Source: Ficedula albicollis
Lineage: Eukaryota; Chordata; Aves; Passeriformes; Muscicapidae
Direction: 5' to 3'
Length of the DNA: 64,000 nucleotides
Assembly: GCF_000247815.1 (NCBI RefSeq)
Contig: NC_021677.1
Coordinates: forward strand, 12,843,661-12,907,660
A program made the translations under genes and the position numbers. Position 1 is the stretch's first letter. The number at the start of each line of letters is the position of its first letter. Positions 51,681 through 64,000 of the stretch are shown here, one piece after another. The notes under the pieces are model-generated. The model was given only the letters and a program-made list of their open reading frames with translations. It searched no databases and was not told the origin of the DNA.

Positions 51681-51995
51681 AAACCACTACAGTGGAGATA
51701 TCCCTAATTCCAGTAAAGTACAGCACTGCCATGGCAATCTCAGAACTGTAGCATTTGTGGAGGCATGAAAGAACAAACTCGAGTGAAATCAGATTTAAAC
51801 ACAAACCTTCTCCTCACAGATTTTTCAGTTAATTCTACAGGTTTTCCACAAGCAGAGTGGTGCTGCCTAAATAAAACAGAGGTGAACTGGAGGTGCCTTA
51901 AAGGTGCTGATGTTCAGAAGCCATGTATCACCTGTTTGAGCACCATGAGCCAAGCACAAAGAGACACAGCAAGCAGGACATACTTACCTGAGAAG
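51681..51995. other. Non-coding stretch
   Basis: About 300 bp of unique sequence; nothing recognised. Confidence 0.5.
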
Positions 51996-52040
<45 letters not shown>

Positions 52041-52062
52041 GTATGTACGTATTTATATATAT
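51996..52062. repeat. (TA)n microsatellite with TACACA and GTAC interruptions
   Basis: TATATATA-type repeat followed by ACACATATACACAC and GTATGTACGTATTTATATAT. Confidence 0.93.
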
Positions 52063-54521
52063 CTGAGAACTGTAATGTAATTATTTATTGGTCAATAGGC
52101 TTTGATCCCTCACTCCCCTTTCTCTTTTAAGATTCTATCCCTTTCCATGGTGGCTTTTTCTCTTCTAGAATCCTTGAGCTACTAATGACCCTCTCTGAAC
52201 AATCATGGCTCTGCCTGTGTTTTTGCCTTTCTTATCTCTTTGCAGATGTTTATCTGCTTTAGCAGCTGCAGTCCAGATTAAACAGCTGGACTGCAAGAGC
52301 TGGGCCCTGATTCCTTGATTTACAGGCAATTGAAACCACACGTGCAGGGAAGCTTGCAGCTGGAGCTGCAGGCAGGGCACGACCCATCTCTCTGACAAGT
52401 CTCCAGTATTAAACAGTCCAGAATTTTACAGGGATCTAGATACTGACATTGTGAAATCAGCTTCTTTCACAATGGTTTGTATGGTACAGTTAGATCTGAG
52501 AATTACAATGAAATAACACAATGAAAAATCATGCTTCTGACTTCTAAACCATCTTATTGACAAAGGGTCCACTGCCTCTGAACTCTGACATCTTAATGGT
52601 GTTGGAAGCTGAGCAAAACAAAAATCCTCATTCAATAACTATATTATACCAATATTTTTCAGGGTTCATCTGGTTCTCACTGTTTCTGGAGAACAATGTC
52701 ATGCTGTAGATTTACATCATTTCAAGAGCTTTTGATTTAATAGGAAAAAAGGGAGGTTTGTTGCATAACTAAGAGAATGAAGAGAGGGTTATGAAATTCA
52801 CATATGGGGCCAAAATCAATCCCAGGCACAAACTGTGAATGAATGAAATACTTCACTCACAAGTCCATCCACAGCTAGCCTCAGTACATTACAGAATGAC
52901 AAACCCAGTTTCTCTGTGCCTCTCTGAAAAATGAGAAAAATTTATTTCCCTTTCAGAACAGATCCTCTGAGTTACAGTGACTTAATATTCCTTTAACACT
53001 TAGAGATTCCCAGGTAGAATGTATTGGCCTTACATAAGTCAAAGTATTATTCTATTATTTCCCATTTAACACCTAGTTAAACATTACTTAACCCACTGGC
53101 ATGAGCCCAGTGCATCCCCATTAAGTTAAATATTGCTAGTGCACTATTGTTTAAATTAAGCACTAGTCTAAGCAGCAGTAAATGTCATTCACTGTCATTA
53201 GGGCAAATTGGTTCCCTGGGCAACATACCAGGAATGCAGGTGTCCTGATTACACGGGTCCTCATTAAATACAGTACACTGCTTCCTTCAAAAATGGAACT
53301 CAAGCTGATTGTGACAAAAGAGCCTCCACTCCTCCCTGTTGCAGCGAGGGAGGATGCACAAACACAACCAGCAGAGCGCACATGCACCCAGCAGCAACCC
53401 CCAGATCCCCCAGCAGGACAATGTTTGCCAGTTGGATCCTGGTTTAGGAGCAGGCCCTGGGCACAGGAGAAGCTCTTCCCAGATAGGAACTATTGAACTA
53501 TTGAAGGCAGGCAGCCTTCCTCCTGCAGACAGCCCTTTATGTGGCTGAAACCTTGCAGAAGATAAGGCTCTGCACAGATGGAAGGACTGCTCCTACAGCA
53601 AATTGAAGGACCAGAGCTTGAGATGATAATCACTTGCTATTTATCAAAGATTGTGTCTTCTGTGAGGACCCTAGTATACCTCAGGGGGCTAAACAATAAT
53701 GAGATATGCCGTGTCTCACACACCTGAAGTATTGAAGATTGGCTATGATAACACATTCACGTTCTTTCTGAAATTTTCAGTTACTAATGTGACCAAATAG
53801 CCTAAAGTGTATTAGCTTAATAACCATAAAACCCCCACAGATTTACAAAAATGTGCTACTTTTCTTTTCTTTTTAAAAGAAACAGAGGCTTTGAAATACT
53901 AACTTTAGTATTTTTATTCTGTTTGATAGGGGATTCATGCACTGGAAGAGTTAAGAAGTGATAGTAGTGCTGAGAGTCATCTGAACTGCTCCTGTTAGCA
54001 ACTCCTTTATGGAGCTGAAAGACAGCTGGTGATCCTTGCCTTGGGGTTAGCAATTCAATATCTATTTCAAGGGGTTTTTTTCTCGACAATGTGAACCCTA
54101 TACATCATTTACATAATGCAACACACTTGCATTCTTCTGCTGGGCTTCAGAATTTAGATTAGTAACAGAAACATCAGTTACACCGGTTAAACAATATAGA
54201 TGTCATCCATTAAAATATTAGTTTTACTCATTGTCCCAGTGCAACCTTTTAAATAGAACATTTTCAGCCTGGAGATGCAGTTCCTTCCACACAGACCTTT
54301 CTAATAAAATTATATATAGACTGAATGACATAGAGGTTTATTGACTCTACCTTCTATTGGTAATGCAAAACAAAGCAACTCATTCTATGAAACCTACAGC
54401 AAAGCAAGAACATTATGATTTTAAAGTGGGGCTATGCAATAAACACTGAAGATTCACATGTTAAGAATCAACTGGAGAAACTGAAATGAAAAATGAGGAT
54501 GAAAGCATTTAACAGGAATAA
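52063..54521. other. Non-coding stretch
   Basis: 53182-53550 is GC-richer with two overlapping frames lacking domains. No repeat family recognised. Confidence 0.5.
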
Positions 54522-54705
54522 AGCATCACACAAGCACAGGCTCTCTAGCAGAATGAATGTGTGCACATGCACAGAGGTGGACCTAGAAAAACTTCTTTAT
54601 TTGTCATTCCTGTAGCATCACACAAGCACAGGCTCTCTAGCTGAATGAATGTGTGCACATGCACAGAGGTGGAACCTAGAAAAACTTCTTTATTTGTCAT
54701 TCCTG
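54522..54705. repeat. Tandem duplication, 2 x about 92 bp
   Basis: AGCATCACACAAGCACAGGC starts at 54522 and 54614 and runs through TTATTTGTCATTCCTG. Two small differences are visible (CAGAATG versus CTGAATG; one extra A). Confidence 0.95.
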
Positions 54706-55957
54706 AGGCCCACAGAGCAACCAGAATCATCTGAGACAGCACAGTGATGCTCTACTCTGACTGTTTCCCTTAACTGGCAAGGCCAATAGGCAGCACATTT
54801 CTGACAAAAATAGGGTCAAACTTACTAAAAATTTCAACTAAAATCTTGTATAGAGAGATTCTGAGGGTGACTGCTACTAGCAGGTTTGGATAAATTCCAC
54901 TACACTTTGAGCAGATACATATAAATCATTCTGCTCAACTCCTAACACTGCTGTGCAGCAAAACCACAGAAAAATGGAAACATTTCCTAGTTTTGGATTT
55001 TCTTTCAAGCTTGAAAAAGCATTGTTTTTATTTATGAAAACATTTGCCAGGGGACACATCAGCAACACACACCCATGTTTTGGGTATGCAAAGATTGAGC
55101 AGAGAGTGACAAGTGAGGGCTATTCCAAAAGATCTTACAGGTTTTGCCAACGTCTGAATGTGCAGGTGGATAGAGGCTGGAAGCAACTCCATCTCCCCAG
55201 ATGCTCAGAAGTTCTGCTATGAATTTTAATATATTATCAATGGAATTGAGAATTTTCAAACACAAATATTTAGGAAGTTTAAGCCAGACCATTATCAAAT
55301 CATGAGGCTGAAATAGGAAGGAAAGGGTCAATAAGAGAAATGTATGTTTGGTATATTTCAAATCTCACAATTTCTAAGATTTACATCACATTCAGGTCTC
55401 ATTTTGAGGTATTCACAGGCAGCAACAAAAGATGAAGAAAAGGAGAGAAGCAGAGAGGGGGGAAGAAAGCTTCTTGCCACCAGGATTACAGAACTGAAAA
55501 AAAGTAGCAAGATTTCAGTTTCTTATCTAACTTGAAGTAGTCCCTTTTTCTTCATTTTTTTTTACTTCCATCTGTCTGATCACAGGAAACTTCCCAGGAT
55601 GATATTTTACTTTTTTTGTTAACTCCATTTAGTTTTATTTTAAATCAGGTGTATAGAAAGCACCCAAAGTAACAAAGCTAAATCACATGTGGTGTTGGCA
55701 GACACATCAGTCCAACAAAATAAAATACAGTTGTGCAAGACAGCTGCTGAAATCCAGTATGGAGCTGCAAAGTTTCCCTCATTCTGAAGCCACCCACTGC
55801 TCTGAAAGTTGCTTCCAAGGGGAGATGTGGTTGGAATTTTGACCCTTTGCATAAAAATTAGAAAGCTTCAGTAAAAACCACAGAGCCTAAGACTTATGTC
55901 TTGAAAACATCCTAAAAGTTCAGTGACGATGCAGCTTCTCCCCACAGCAGAAATAAC
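54706..55957. other. Non-coding stretch
   Basis: Nothing recognised beyond short A and T runs. Confidence 0.5.
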
Positions 55958-56045
55958 AATAATATTTGTAAAATGTGACAACATGAATAATATTGGTAAA
56001 ATGTGATAACGTGATTAATGTTGGTACAATGTGATAACATGATTA
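55958..56045. repeat. 28-bp minisatellite, three units
   Basis: Units begin at 55958, 55986 and 56014 with the pattern A(A/T)TAATnTTnGTAnAATGTG, then A(C/T)AAC(A/G)TG. They are diverged by several bases, so this array is older than most duplications here. Confidence 0.92.
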
Positions 56046-57700
56046 ACTCACTAAGCAGAAATCTTACTGTAAATACAGAAGTAGCCTATAGCTTGAAATA
56101 GAATTTTAAGCTCAGGTTTCTAGAAACAAACTTAGGTGAGAACTTGCCAAAATAGTCTCAGAAATTACCTAGTTAAACTAACTACAATTTAAATAAAAGA
56201 TAGACAAAATAGCAGCTATATAACATACCACATAATCTAAAAACGAATAAAATAGAAGTACTGAAAGAACAGAAATGGGCAAAAAGACAGAAAGGTAAAC
56301 ACAGAAATGTGGTTTCTGTAAATCAGGGGGAAGGCTTTTCTTAAAAAAATAGTGCCAACACCCTCTTTCTCAGTAGTATTGTATTGCTGAGTTGGATTCT
56401 CCCACAAAATGCCTTAGCAACAATGCATCAGCTCAGATACATTCAGCCATAACTTTTTCAGACAAGCAAAAAAAGTGGAAAGGAAAGAGAAGAGAAACAC
56501 AATGAAATGCCACTTGGCACTTCCACTGCTAAACACCAATTACTTTTATGTTTGTAGAAAGGAAATCCCAGCTCCTTTGCCAAGGAGTCCATCACTGTAT
56601 GATTACAGGAGGGGGGATTTCCATCTGCCTTATTTCCATAACCACTCTGTCTACTTTCAGAAACTATGTGGAAGAGATAAAAAAGACTGCACTGAGTGAG
56701 CACAGCTCCAAACACAGACAATCAATCTGCGTATTTTCTGTGAGCACAGTCAAATCATGCCCCTCCCTGGGGTTGGTGTGCTGGTGGTTTCTTTTCAGAT
56801 GTGCTGTCCCTGAATTTCCTGCTGATCTGAAGAGGTGCTGAACATCTGATCTCAGTGTATTTCTAACTTGATAAAACGTGTGTTAACACTGAAACCACAC
56901 TGCATCCCACCAGGTGATGAAAATTGCTCCCACTGTTTGGAAACGTATCATTTACACAAATCACATTATGGAATACTTTTCCAATCATTCAGTGATTGAT
57001 TCTGAGCAACAATCCTTGCAAACAGTGTAGGTTTTACTGAACCTGGACAACCTTCTAAACAGTTGAAAGGGCCTCCTCCTGCAACAAGACGTCAATAATA
57101 ATGGTCTGGGCTCTTAAACACAACAGTCACTTGCTCTTTAATGGGGGCAAAACAAGACTCCAGGAAATAGCAAAGGAAGTCCAAGGGAAAGTGCCTGGGT
57201 CTGGGCATAGATCCACAGAGGTTCCAGGAGTTAACTTTGCACATGCTGAACATTTGGTCCTAACTCCCCATGTCCTGTCCAATAAACAGGGACAGGGGAA
57301 GGTCTGTGGCTGGAACATCCTGCACTTTGGCCTGCCCCAGCTCCCACCAGAGAAAGCAGCTCTTTATCCTGTGCTGAGGTCAGGGCTGGCCATAAATCAG
57401 TCACATCTTCCTTGTGCCAAGCAAACCACAGCAGAGAAGAGAGTTTGGACCCTGCTCCTCTGGTATTTTAGAAGGTCTACGCCCTGTCTTCCTGGTTAAA
57501 GAAGCCTTGTTGCCTTCCCTGCCCCTTACCCAACCTTGGTGGTTATACACCACCGTGCCTGCTGTGAAACTCCTCCCTTGCTCATGCAAACCCCAGCTTT
57601 GCTCATAGCTTAGCACAACCCTCAGGATGAGCTGAAACCTGGGAATCCAACACTGTGCAGTGTGCACAGTAGAGCTGCAAGTGAGGAATGAATAAATAAA
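56046..57700. other. Non-coding stretch
   Basis: The open frame 57101-57499 (132 codons) has no known domain; 57050-57650 is moderately GC-rich. No repeat family was recognised, though an old LTR cannot be excluded. Confidence 0.4.
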
Positions 57701-58070
57701 TAGCTGCCGAGCCGCCAGCGGGGACAAGCCATGCACTATTGTGTTTGCAGTATCACGCCGCATGTTTCGGTACTTGAGGCCCCACAGTATACACTCTACT
57801 GATCGATTTGCATACCCTATCGATCTCAAGGGTTGACTAATGCATTTGATTTGTGGCACTTCTGCATAATTTTCTGATTAAGTTACTTATTTAACCTATT
57901 GACCTTTACTCTTAATTAAAGAGCCTATGTAGATGTTGAGCCGTAATCAACCTGCACACTACCGAGTGGAATTTGCATCTTGTGGAATTTAGGCACTCTT
58001 TGAGGTTTTACACTGACACTGTGTGGCATGCCATGGACATGTTTGCCCTTTGCAGTTCAACTCATGAAGA
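57701..58070. promoter_or_regulatory. Candidate conserved non-coding element (enhancer-like)
   Basis: About ten CpGs fall between 57708 and 57965, against almost none in the neighbours. Two exact octamer words ATTTGCAT (reverse complement of ATGCAAAT, the POU-factor site) lie at 57806-57813 and 57971-57978. Two ATCGAT words (57802-57807, 57819-57824; CUT/ONECUT-like) and a TTAATTAA (57912-57919) are also present. The stretch is free of simple repeats and duplications and has no open frame. Retained CpG with dense factor words is typical of deeply conserved vertebrate enhancers. Conservation itself cannot be seen from one sequence. Confidence 0.5.
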
Positions 58071-59307
58071 ATCCTAGCAGTCAAACTTTACTTCCAAAAG
58101 TTTTCAAGCAAAATTCTCACAAGCATTTGATCTTTAAAGATAAAATTAAATTCACACAAGAAACTCCTGCTTTGAAAGCCTAAAAGATACAGAGCAAATT
58201 AAATCTCTGTTTAGCTGTCTTATGCAACTGATCCACCTGTATCTAATGCCTGTTGAACAATCAAATCCAGTTCAGTTTGGGACCAGATCTCTATGGCATA
58301 CACCACAAGCACCTCTGTTGTACATACTCAACAGGGCTCACCAATGAAAGTTTTAAAGTAACTGAAAAACTAATTCTTTTTCACTACCGTGGAATCCTAA
58401 TTTGAGGAAATCATTTGGTGAACAAAGAAAAACCAAACAAACAGAAAAGGCACCAACCCTCCTCAACCCCCACCAAGAAACCCACCAAAACCCAGTCCAC
58501 CGCAGCCTTTGCTTTGCACTGCATTCTGCCTGCCTAGATTGAAAAGTACAATTTAATTTTAATAATTAATGCCACTTGGTTGTTCCTACTAAGTGTGATA
58601 CAGCATTTTACTGGTACCCTGTAAAGCAGAGGACATCTCAATAATTCAGATGACAAACAAACTGCAACATTTTCTGTGTCTGGAAACCATTATGTCGATA
58701 GCCTGGAAAGTCACCAGTTTGACAGCAGATATTAACCAAGTATTTAGAAGCTGCAGTTATACCTTCCTTACAATTGCACATGCCTCATCTCTCCCTGCAT
58801 ATACCCCACCAGAGGGATAAAGATTAGATAAAATATGACAAGAAGATAATGTTCAGTAATCATTCTGAACCAAAAAGCATGACAGCCCTATGGCCCTTGA
58901 GACAATAAGCAACCAGGAAAAAAAAAGTCATTAACTCAATCACTGATGGCTTTAAGATCAAATTAGTGGTGAGATCCAAAGAACATAAGTTAAAAACTAA
59001 CAGGCATAAATATAATAATATAAAACAAGTTGGTGAATTGAAGCTGAGTGGGTTGCACTCCATGTAGACTGAACAAAGCAGAAGATATTTCCAAAATAAT
59101 TGAAATTAAACCTTTACCCTTTCAGCACAACTTCTTTCTTTCTAGTAGCGCTCCACATTAAAATCTCCTGAAAGGAGGTGTGTTTGTGCACCCATCTTAG
59201 CTCTTTTTTTATTTTTTTTTTATATTCAGAAGCCTTTATTGGCTGGGAATTTTACTTTTACTTACCTTACTTCTATATGGACACCAGGAAGAACAAGCAA
59301 TTTTTTG
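58071..59307. other. Non-coding stretch
   Basis: A C/A-rich low-complexity piece lies at 58425-58503. Nothing else recognised. Confidence 0.5.
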
Positions 59308-59837
59308 AAAGGGCCAGTATTTCTCATATGCCACTATTTAGGCTGCTGAAGCACGCAGACAAAAATCTTTTTCCCCTCTAGATTAGACCCAGAAACCAAA
59401 GCCATAATGTGAATTTTCAATACAAACAGGATATCTATAGATCCTTATTACCACATGTGAATTCAGGGTAGAAATTTGTGAAAATCACTTTTGCTCACTG
59501 TATTCATTCTCTTCTCCTCTCTTTTACCTTCCACTTCTCCCCTCATCTACATATTTCATTTTGCCCTATTAAAAAAGGGCCAGTATTTTTCATACGCCAC
59601 TATTTAGGCTGCTGAAGCACGCAGACAAAAATCTTTTTCCCCTCTAGATTAGACCCAGAAACCAAAGCCATAATGTGAATTTTCAATACAAACAGGATAT
59701 CTATAGATCCTTATTACCACATGTGAATTCAGGGTAGAAATTTGTGAAAATTACTTTTGCTCACTGTATTCATTCTCTTCTCCTCTCTTTTACCTTCCAC
59801 TTCTCCCCTCATCTACATATTTCATTTTGCCCTATTA
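59308..59837. repeat. Tandem duplication, 2 x 266 bp
   Basis: GGGCCAGTATTT starts at 59311 and 59577. The copies run without length change to TTTTGCCCTATTAA. I see three base differences (CTCATATG versus TTCATACG, and AATCAC versus AATTAC). Confidence 0.95.
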
Positions 59838-61156
59838 ATTACACACTTACTTTCCCTGTGCTAGTTAGAATATTTTGTTTGTTGCATTGGCTCCACGTAA
59901 CTTGCACAGTTCTAGTGTTGAATGATGCTGCTACTCAACTCTCTGCAGCAGCTGCTTTTTGCCTCCATTGCTCCACATATTTTCCAATATATCCTCTCTG
60001 CTCCTGGAAAGAGAGGAAGACACAAACCCACCATTCTTCTGCCTTTGCCAATCCAAGTGTGACTGAGGTGCACTGGAGAAAGAGTTCAGAATTAAAACTG
60101 AATTAAGATTACCTTAATGAGCACAAAAACCATCATGAGAGGGCCTTAAAGAGCAGTTATGATCTAAAGAGAAAACTACAGACAAATTGAGGTGCAAGAG
60201 TCGTGTGGAGCACTTGTACCCTTGCTATTGGTGGGAACTGCTATGTTAGGAATGTGTTCCAGTGTAATCCAATGAGACTTATCAAAGGAAAATAGTGTCA
60301 TTTGCTCACTAGGGCTAATTTTGATTACTTCTTCCCTAAGCTCCACTGGAACAAATATCAAAGTGAAAGCTCACATTCCTTCCATTGTCCGTAATGGAAC
60401 AGCTCCTGGTGGCTTTTTGCTAGCCCTGTATATAGGCAATAAGAGGCCTCCAAGCCAGCTAACAGAGTACATAAAAACCCTCCACCTTTAAAATATTCAG
60501 CTTGCTCAACAAAGAATGCACCTTGATTAGTAGAGTCTATTAAATTTCACCTACTTAACTTTGCAGCTTGATTAGTGAAGTATGTGGCTTAATCAGCACA
60601 GCATGGAACTCATGACAACACGCACCTCCTAAAACTGAAACTGGTGGTGGGACCCAACAGAATCCCCAGCACGTGTCTCTGTGTAAAACATGCAAGGCAG
60701 AGGATTCAGAGCAGGCTCCTAGGTCTGTAAATGAGCAGTTTGGTGTTCAGCTCCTGCAGCAGCCTCGTGGCTTTGTGAGGTGTAGGATTCAGGCTGTAAA
60801 GTTTCAGCTGTCCAGTGACTGGAGCAGCCAGGCAGCAGCCAGCTTCTTTCTCTGCAAAACCGAGCAGCATCCTCACCAGCACTGCTGCTCCCTGTGACCA
60901 CAGATCCCTCTACTCATCCATGGCAGTACACAGCCCAAATCCAACTTCCAGTATTTAACTCTAAGGACACCTGAGATAGCATCATTGGCCATCCAAAATA
61001 CAGTATCCCAGGCAAATTATGTGGAATACTTGAAGACAGCAAGGATGTCAGCAGATGAAGTAAATTATCATTACGATTTTCACTCTATCTAGATAAACAT
61101 TAAAGCTAGAATGGGGTTCAGCTGTACACACATAGGATCTGGAGACATTTTAGGCG
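59838..61156. other. Non-coding stretch
   Basis: No gene recognised. A TATATAGG word near 60430 has no downstream coding frame to support a promoter. Confidence 0.5.
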
Positions 61157-61371
61157 GGAACATACCTGGGATTTTAAGCTATATTAAAGTTCAGGCATGG
61201 TGTTTTAGGAACATACCTGGGATTTTAAGTTGAAGAATATTAAAGTTGAAGAATGTTCAGGCCTGGTGTTTTGGCTTGGACTGCTTTGCTGTTTAGGGAA
61301 CATACCTGGGATTTTAAGCTATATTAAAGTTCAGGCATGGTGTTTTGGCTTGGACTGCTTTGCTGTTTAGA
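61157..61371. repeat. Three-copy interleaved duplication
   Basis: GGAACATACCTGGGATTTTA begins at 61157, 61208 and 61307. The first copy lacks the GGCTTGGACTGCTTTGCTG end found in the other two. The middle copy has an extra TTGAAGAATATTAAAG-type insertion. The three therefore arose by at least two steps. Confidence 0.94.
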
Positions 61372-61964
61372 AACAAGCTGACATAATTAAGAAGAACCTT
61401 TATTTTTGATAGGGTATAGCTACATGTTCTCTCCCTAGACTACCAGGAATGCAGTCATAGCTGTATCTTGCTCTAGCTATGACTCTACACAGAATTTCCT
61501 TAATGATCTTGCCCCTGCCCCCCCCCACAGTGGTTATCCTATATGCTGTGAACACGAGATGAACTCACAGTGTTGTTATTTATGGTACAGATTCTAAGAC
61601 TGCTGCAGTTAATGGAAACATTGTGTGCTGTCTACAAAGGAGTTTTGCAAAATGTGGCATTTACCAGAGCATAAATCTTACCAACAGAGGTACCTGCACT
61701 CATGTGATTCTTAACCCACGCCCTTCCTTTTAGTTACTAACATCCACTAAGAAAAGTAAAAGCACATTTGTATCCCAAACTCCCAGATACTCAGCTGTTT
61801 CTCAGCAGAACTGGATGCCATTCCCATCCCAGCAAACCTAGATCTATTAATAAGTAAGGTTTTGACCTGGCAATTTCTGCAACCCTTGGAAAAAATACAG
61901 TATCAAACTACAATTTTCAGGCAAAAGAAGTACAGAGATTCACACTTACATACCCTTTGTACCA
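61372..61964. other. Non-coding stretch
   Basis: A short C run (nine C) lies near 61518-61526; nothing else recognised. Confidence 0.5.
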
Positions 61965-62070
61965 AAAAAAAGCCTAAACCAAAAGGAAAACCAAAACCAA
62001 ATGAACAAACAAAAACCAAAAACAAAACCAAGGAAAAAAGAACCAAAACAAATAAACAAACTAAACCCAA
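61965..62070 (+). repeat. A/C-rich low-complexity tract
   Basis: AAACCAAAA and AAACAAAC units with few G and almost no T. It may be the decayed tail of a simple repeat. Confidence 0.88.
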
Positions 62071-63944
62071 GATCTATTATTTCTCATTGCTCTGAAAGTT
62101 TCACATTACTAAGAAAAACAAAGCATTGAACTTTGATTGTTGAGGTTTCCTTTTATAGCTCCCAGATAGAAAATATAAACACAAAAAACCTCAGTCTTTC
62201 AATTAAAAAGCCGACCCTCAGGTAAGACTGTACAAAACCTGCACCAAATTAACCACACCCCTAAAAACCCAGTGCAGTGATGGAAATGTGCCAGCATCAA
62301 TTCAAACCTGCTTCTGAGAGGTGACACCAGTAGGAACAAGGAGGACAAAGGCTTCACAGTTTGGGAATCAGGACTTCAGCAGTCAACAAAAAAACCCAAA
62401 GGTTGATTTTCCCACTGCATCCTTTCTGTCACAGCTTGCTAGACTGGGATTCACATTCTATCCTGTTTCTGGAAGTAGTTCAAAGACATATTTAGAAGTC
62501 CTATGTTTGTGCATTAGTCACTACGTTAGGTCCACTTCTGCTGTGAAATTCTATAGGAAAAAGCTCCAGCACCCTCACACAATTTCACTTTAACCATGCA
62601 GTCCCTGTGCCAGCTGGTGGTACTGTCCCTGTTGTTCACTGCCGGACATAAATGCAAATATTTCAGCCACATCTCTCAGAAAAAGCAGTAAAAACTTCTG
62701 TATTTCCAAAGTGTTGTCTATTTTAGACATCTTAGATAGAAAAATGTAATATTTTTTTATTTTTAGCAATGTCATATTTTTAGTATCCATATTTTAATGA
62801 AAAGTATTTTCTTACTGAACATTCTAATTGAAGTAGCAAATTAAAATAAATGGCGTTTTCACTTTCTAAAGTGTTCTACTGATCACTTCCTGGTACAATA
62901 AAGTCTGAGATGCTACATTTTCATTCTAGGAATTCCAGAAGGATAACTTGCAATAAGCCTTCAAGTGTATTTAATATCAGATTGAGTAGAGAAGGAAAAT
63001 TCATTAGATACATGTTCTTACTGAACTCAAAACACTACTGTCTACAGCATTCCCAACTCAGAAGACTCAAAACTTAGTCTAAAAATGTTAGTACTCTTAC
63101 AAAGCAAAGTAATCCACAGGACAGCTGTCTTAGTAGCTACAACTGCAGATGTGAAGTTTTAACCTGTATTTTTAATCATATTCATTTTACACCATGCCCT
63201 GTTCATAGTAATACAACTCAATGAAGAGTCCCACTGTTCTTTTAATTTGGTAGCCAGAGGAGTTTGCATAAATCTTTGGTCATTCTGAATGGTAGGGAAG
63301 GCATTACTGTAAAAAGATCAATATAATAACATTATTTGAAGCCCATTACTTCCCCTATTTGAAACATCACCAGTTGTTCCCTATCCATTTCTGAAGTGAC
63401 AGACACTAAACCAGAAAGTATCTTATTAAATTCTTTTGAAATAAAGCATAAATATTAACCTATCAATCATATCTCTCCATTTTTTTACCACAGATGCAGA
63501 ATTTTTTTACTAGATTTTACATAGATAACAGAAAAAAAAAATTGAAAGTTAATCTTGCTTAGTGCACATTCTGAATATAAAACTTATCTTGGGTACATTG
63601 TTTGGCAATATCCTTTTCTTTTAACCTAGTGTGAAAAGATGAAGCTTTGGAAAACATAGCACATTTCAGCAATCTGCTCTCTGCAGATTCCCTGGAAATC
63701 TGCTGCCTCTGTAAGCAATGTGTAGATGGCACTGCCATCCCCTAGCCCAGGACTAACCAGGAGTTGGAGGTTATAGTGAACACCCTTTTTCTCAAAATAG
63801 GCCCAAGTGCTATTCAGAATTCCTATCAGCTGTGGAAATGAGGACCAAACACAGCACTGAGATCAGCTCAGTTCTGAGGCAGAGCTAAACCAAGAAACAC
63901 CTACAAGTATTTCTTGGTTTGCTTCAACCTAGTCTCTCCCTCAT
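62071..63944. other. AT-rich non-coding stretch
   Basis: A CAG|GTAAGA donor-like site at 62219-62227 with an upstream TTTTATAG acceptor-like site (62158) gives a weak 63-bp exon-like segment. No gene is otherwise seen. Confidence 0.45.
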
Positions 63945-64000
63945 TAAAAAGCAACCAACCAAACAAGCCCAAACTACAAACAAACAAACAAACAAAAACC
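63945..64000. repeat. (CAAA)n-type repeat at the window edge
   Basis: AAGCAACCAACCAAACAAG followed by a perfect CAAA array that continues to the last base, so it may extend beyond the window. Confidence 0.9.

Noticed and set aside
57101..57499. 132-codon plus frame, considered as retroviral or host coding sequence
   Set aside because: No catalytic motif or known domain; overlapping minus frames are equally long.
60425..60440. TATATAGG as a TATA box
   Set aside because: A common word in AT-rich DNA; no transcript start or coding frame follows.

Overview
The window looks like bird nuclear DNA, probably intergenic or deep intronic. The main evidence is five fragments of the avian LINE family CR1. 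Two of them (15825-15977 and 39492-39832) carry the CR1 3' signature, tandem 8-bp ATTCTATG-type repeats, and 39492-39832 still encodes the degraded C-terminal tail of CR1 ORF2. The base composition is AT-rich and CpG-poor. The longest open frames either run through homopolymers or match no family I know. I support no intact protein-coding gene, rRNA, tRNA or CRISPR array. The species and locus cannot be named from sequence alone.

Layout. 1-6 kb: an AGAGG satellite, two adjacent 65-bp tandem duplications, two weak exon-like signals (2565-2630, 2951-3053), a CpG-rich segment split by poly-T (4020-4395) and the first long G run (5484-5522). 6-22 kb: AT-rich sequence with several nearly identical local duplications and one CR1 fragment. 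22-31 kb: two related LTR-like sequences (22772-22990, 26603-26965), three more pure G runs, an Illumina adapter remnant (26584-26597) and a degenerate CR1. 31-44 kb: GATA repeats, two CR1 fragments and a three-copy minisatellite. 44-52 kb: a 609-bp pure G run, dense local duplications, a good exon-like signal (50128-50215) and a CR1 fragment. 52-64 kb: more local duplications, A/C-rich low complexity, and the best candidate regulatory element (57701-58070), which is CpG-containing with paired octamer and ATCGAT motifs.

The window does not hold a set of genes working together. Two signals stand out. The first is technical: five pure G runs of 30-609 bp on the + strand. Four abut or enclose A or T homopolymers, three have repeated flanks, and one is joined to an Illumina adapter. 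This is what unfilled or wrongly filled gaps from two-colour Illumina reads would look like, so the G runs and perhaps many of the local duplications may not exist in the animal. The second is biological: one or more candidate conserved non-coding elements in what may be a regulatory desert. I found no convincing undescribed biological system.
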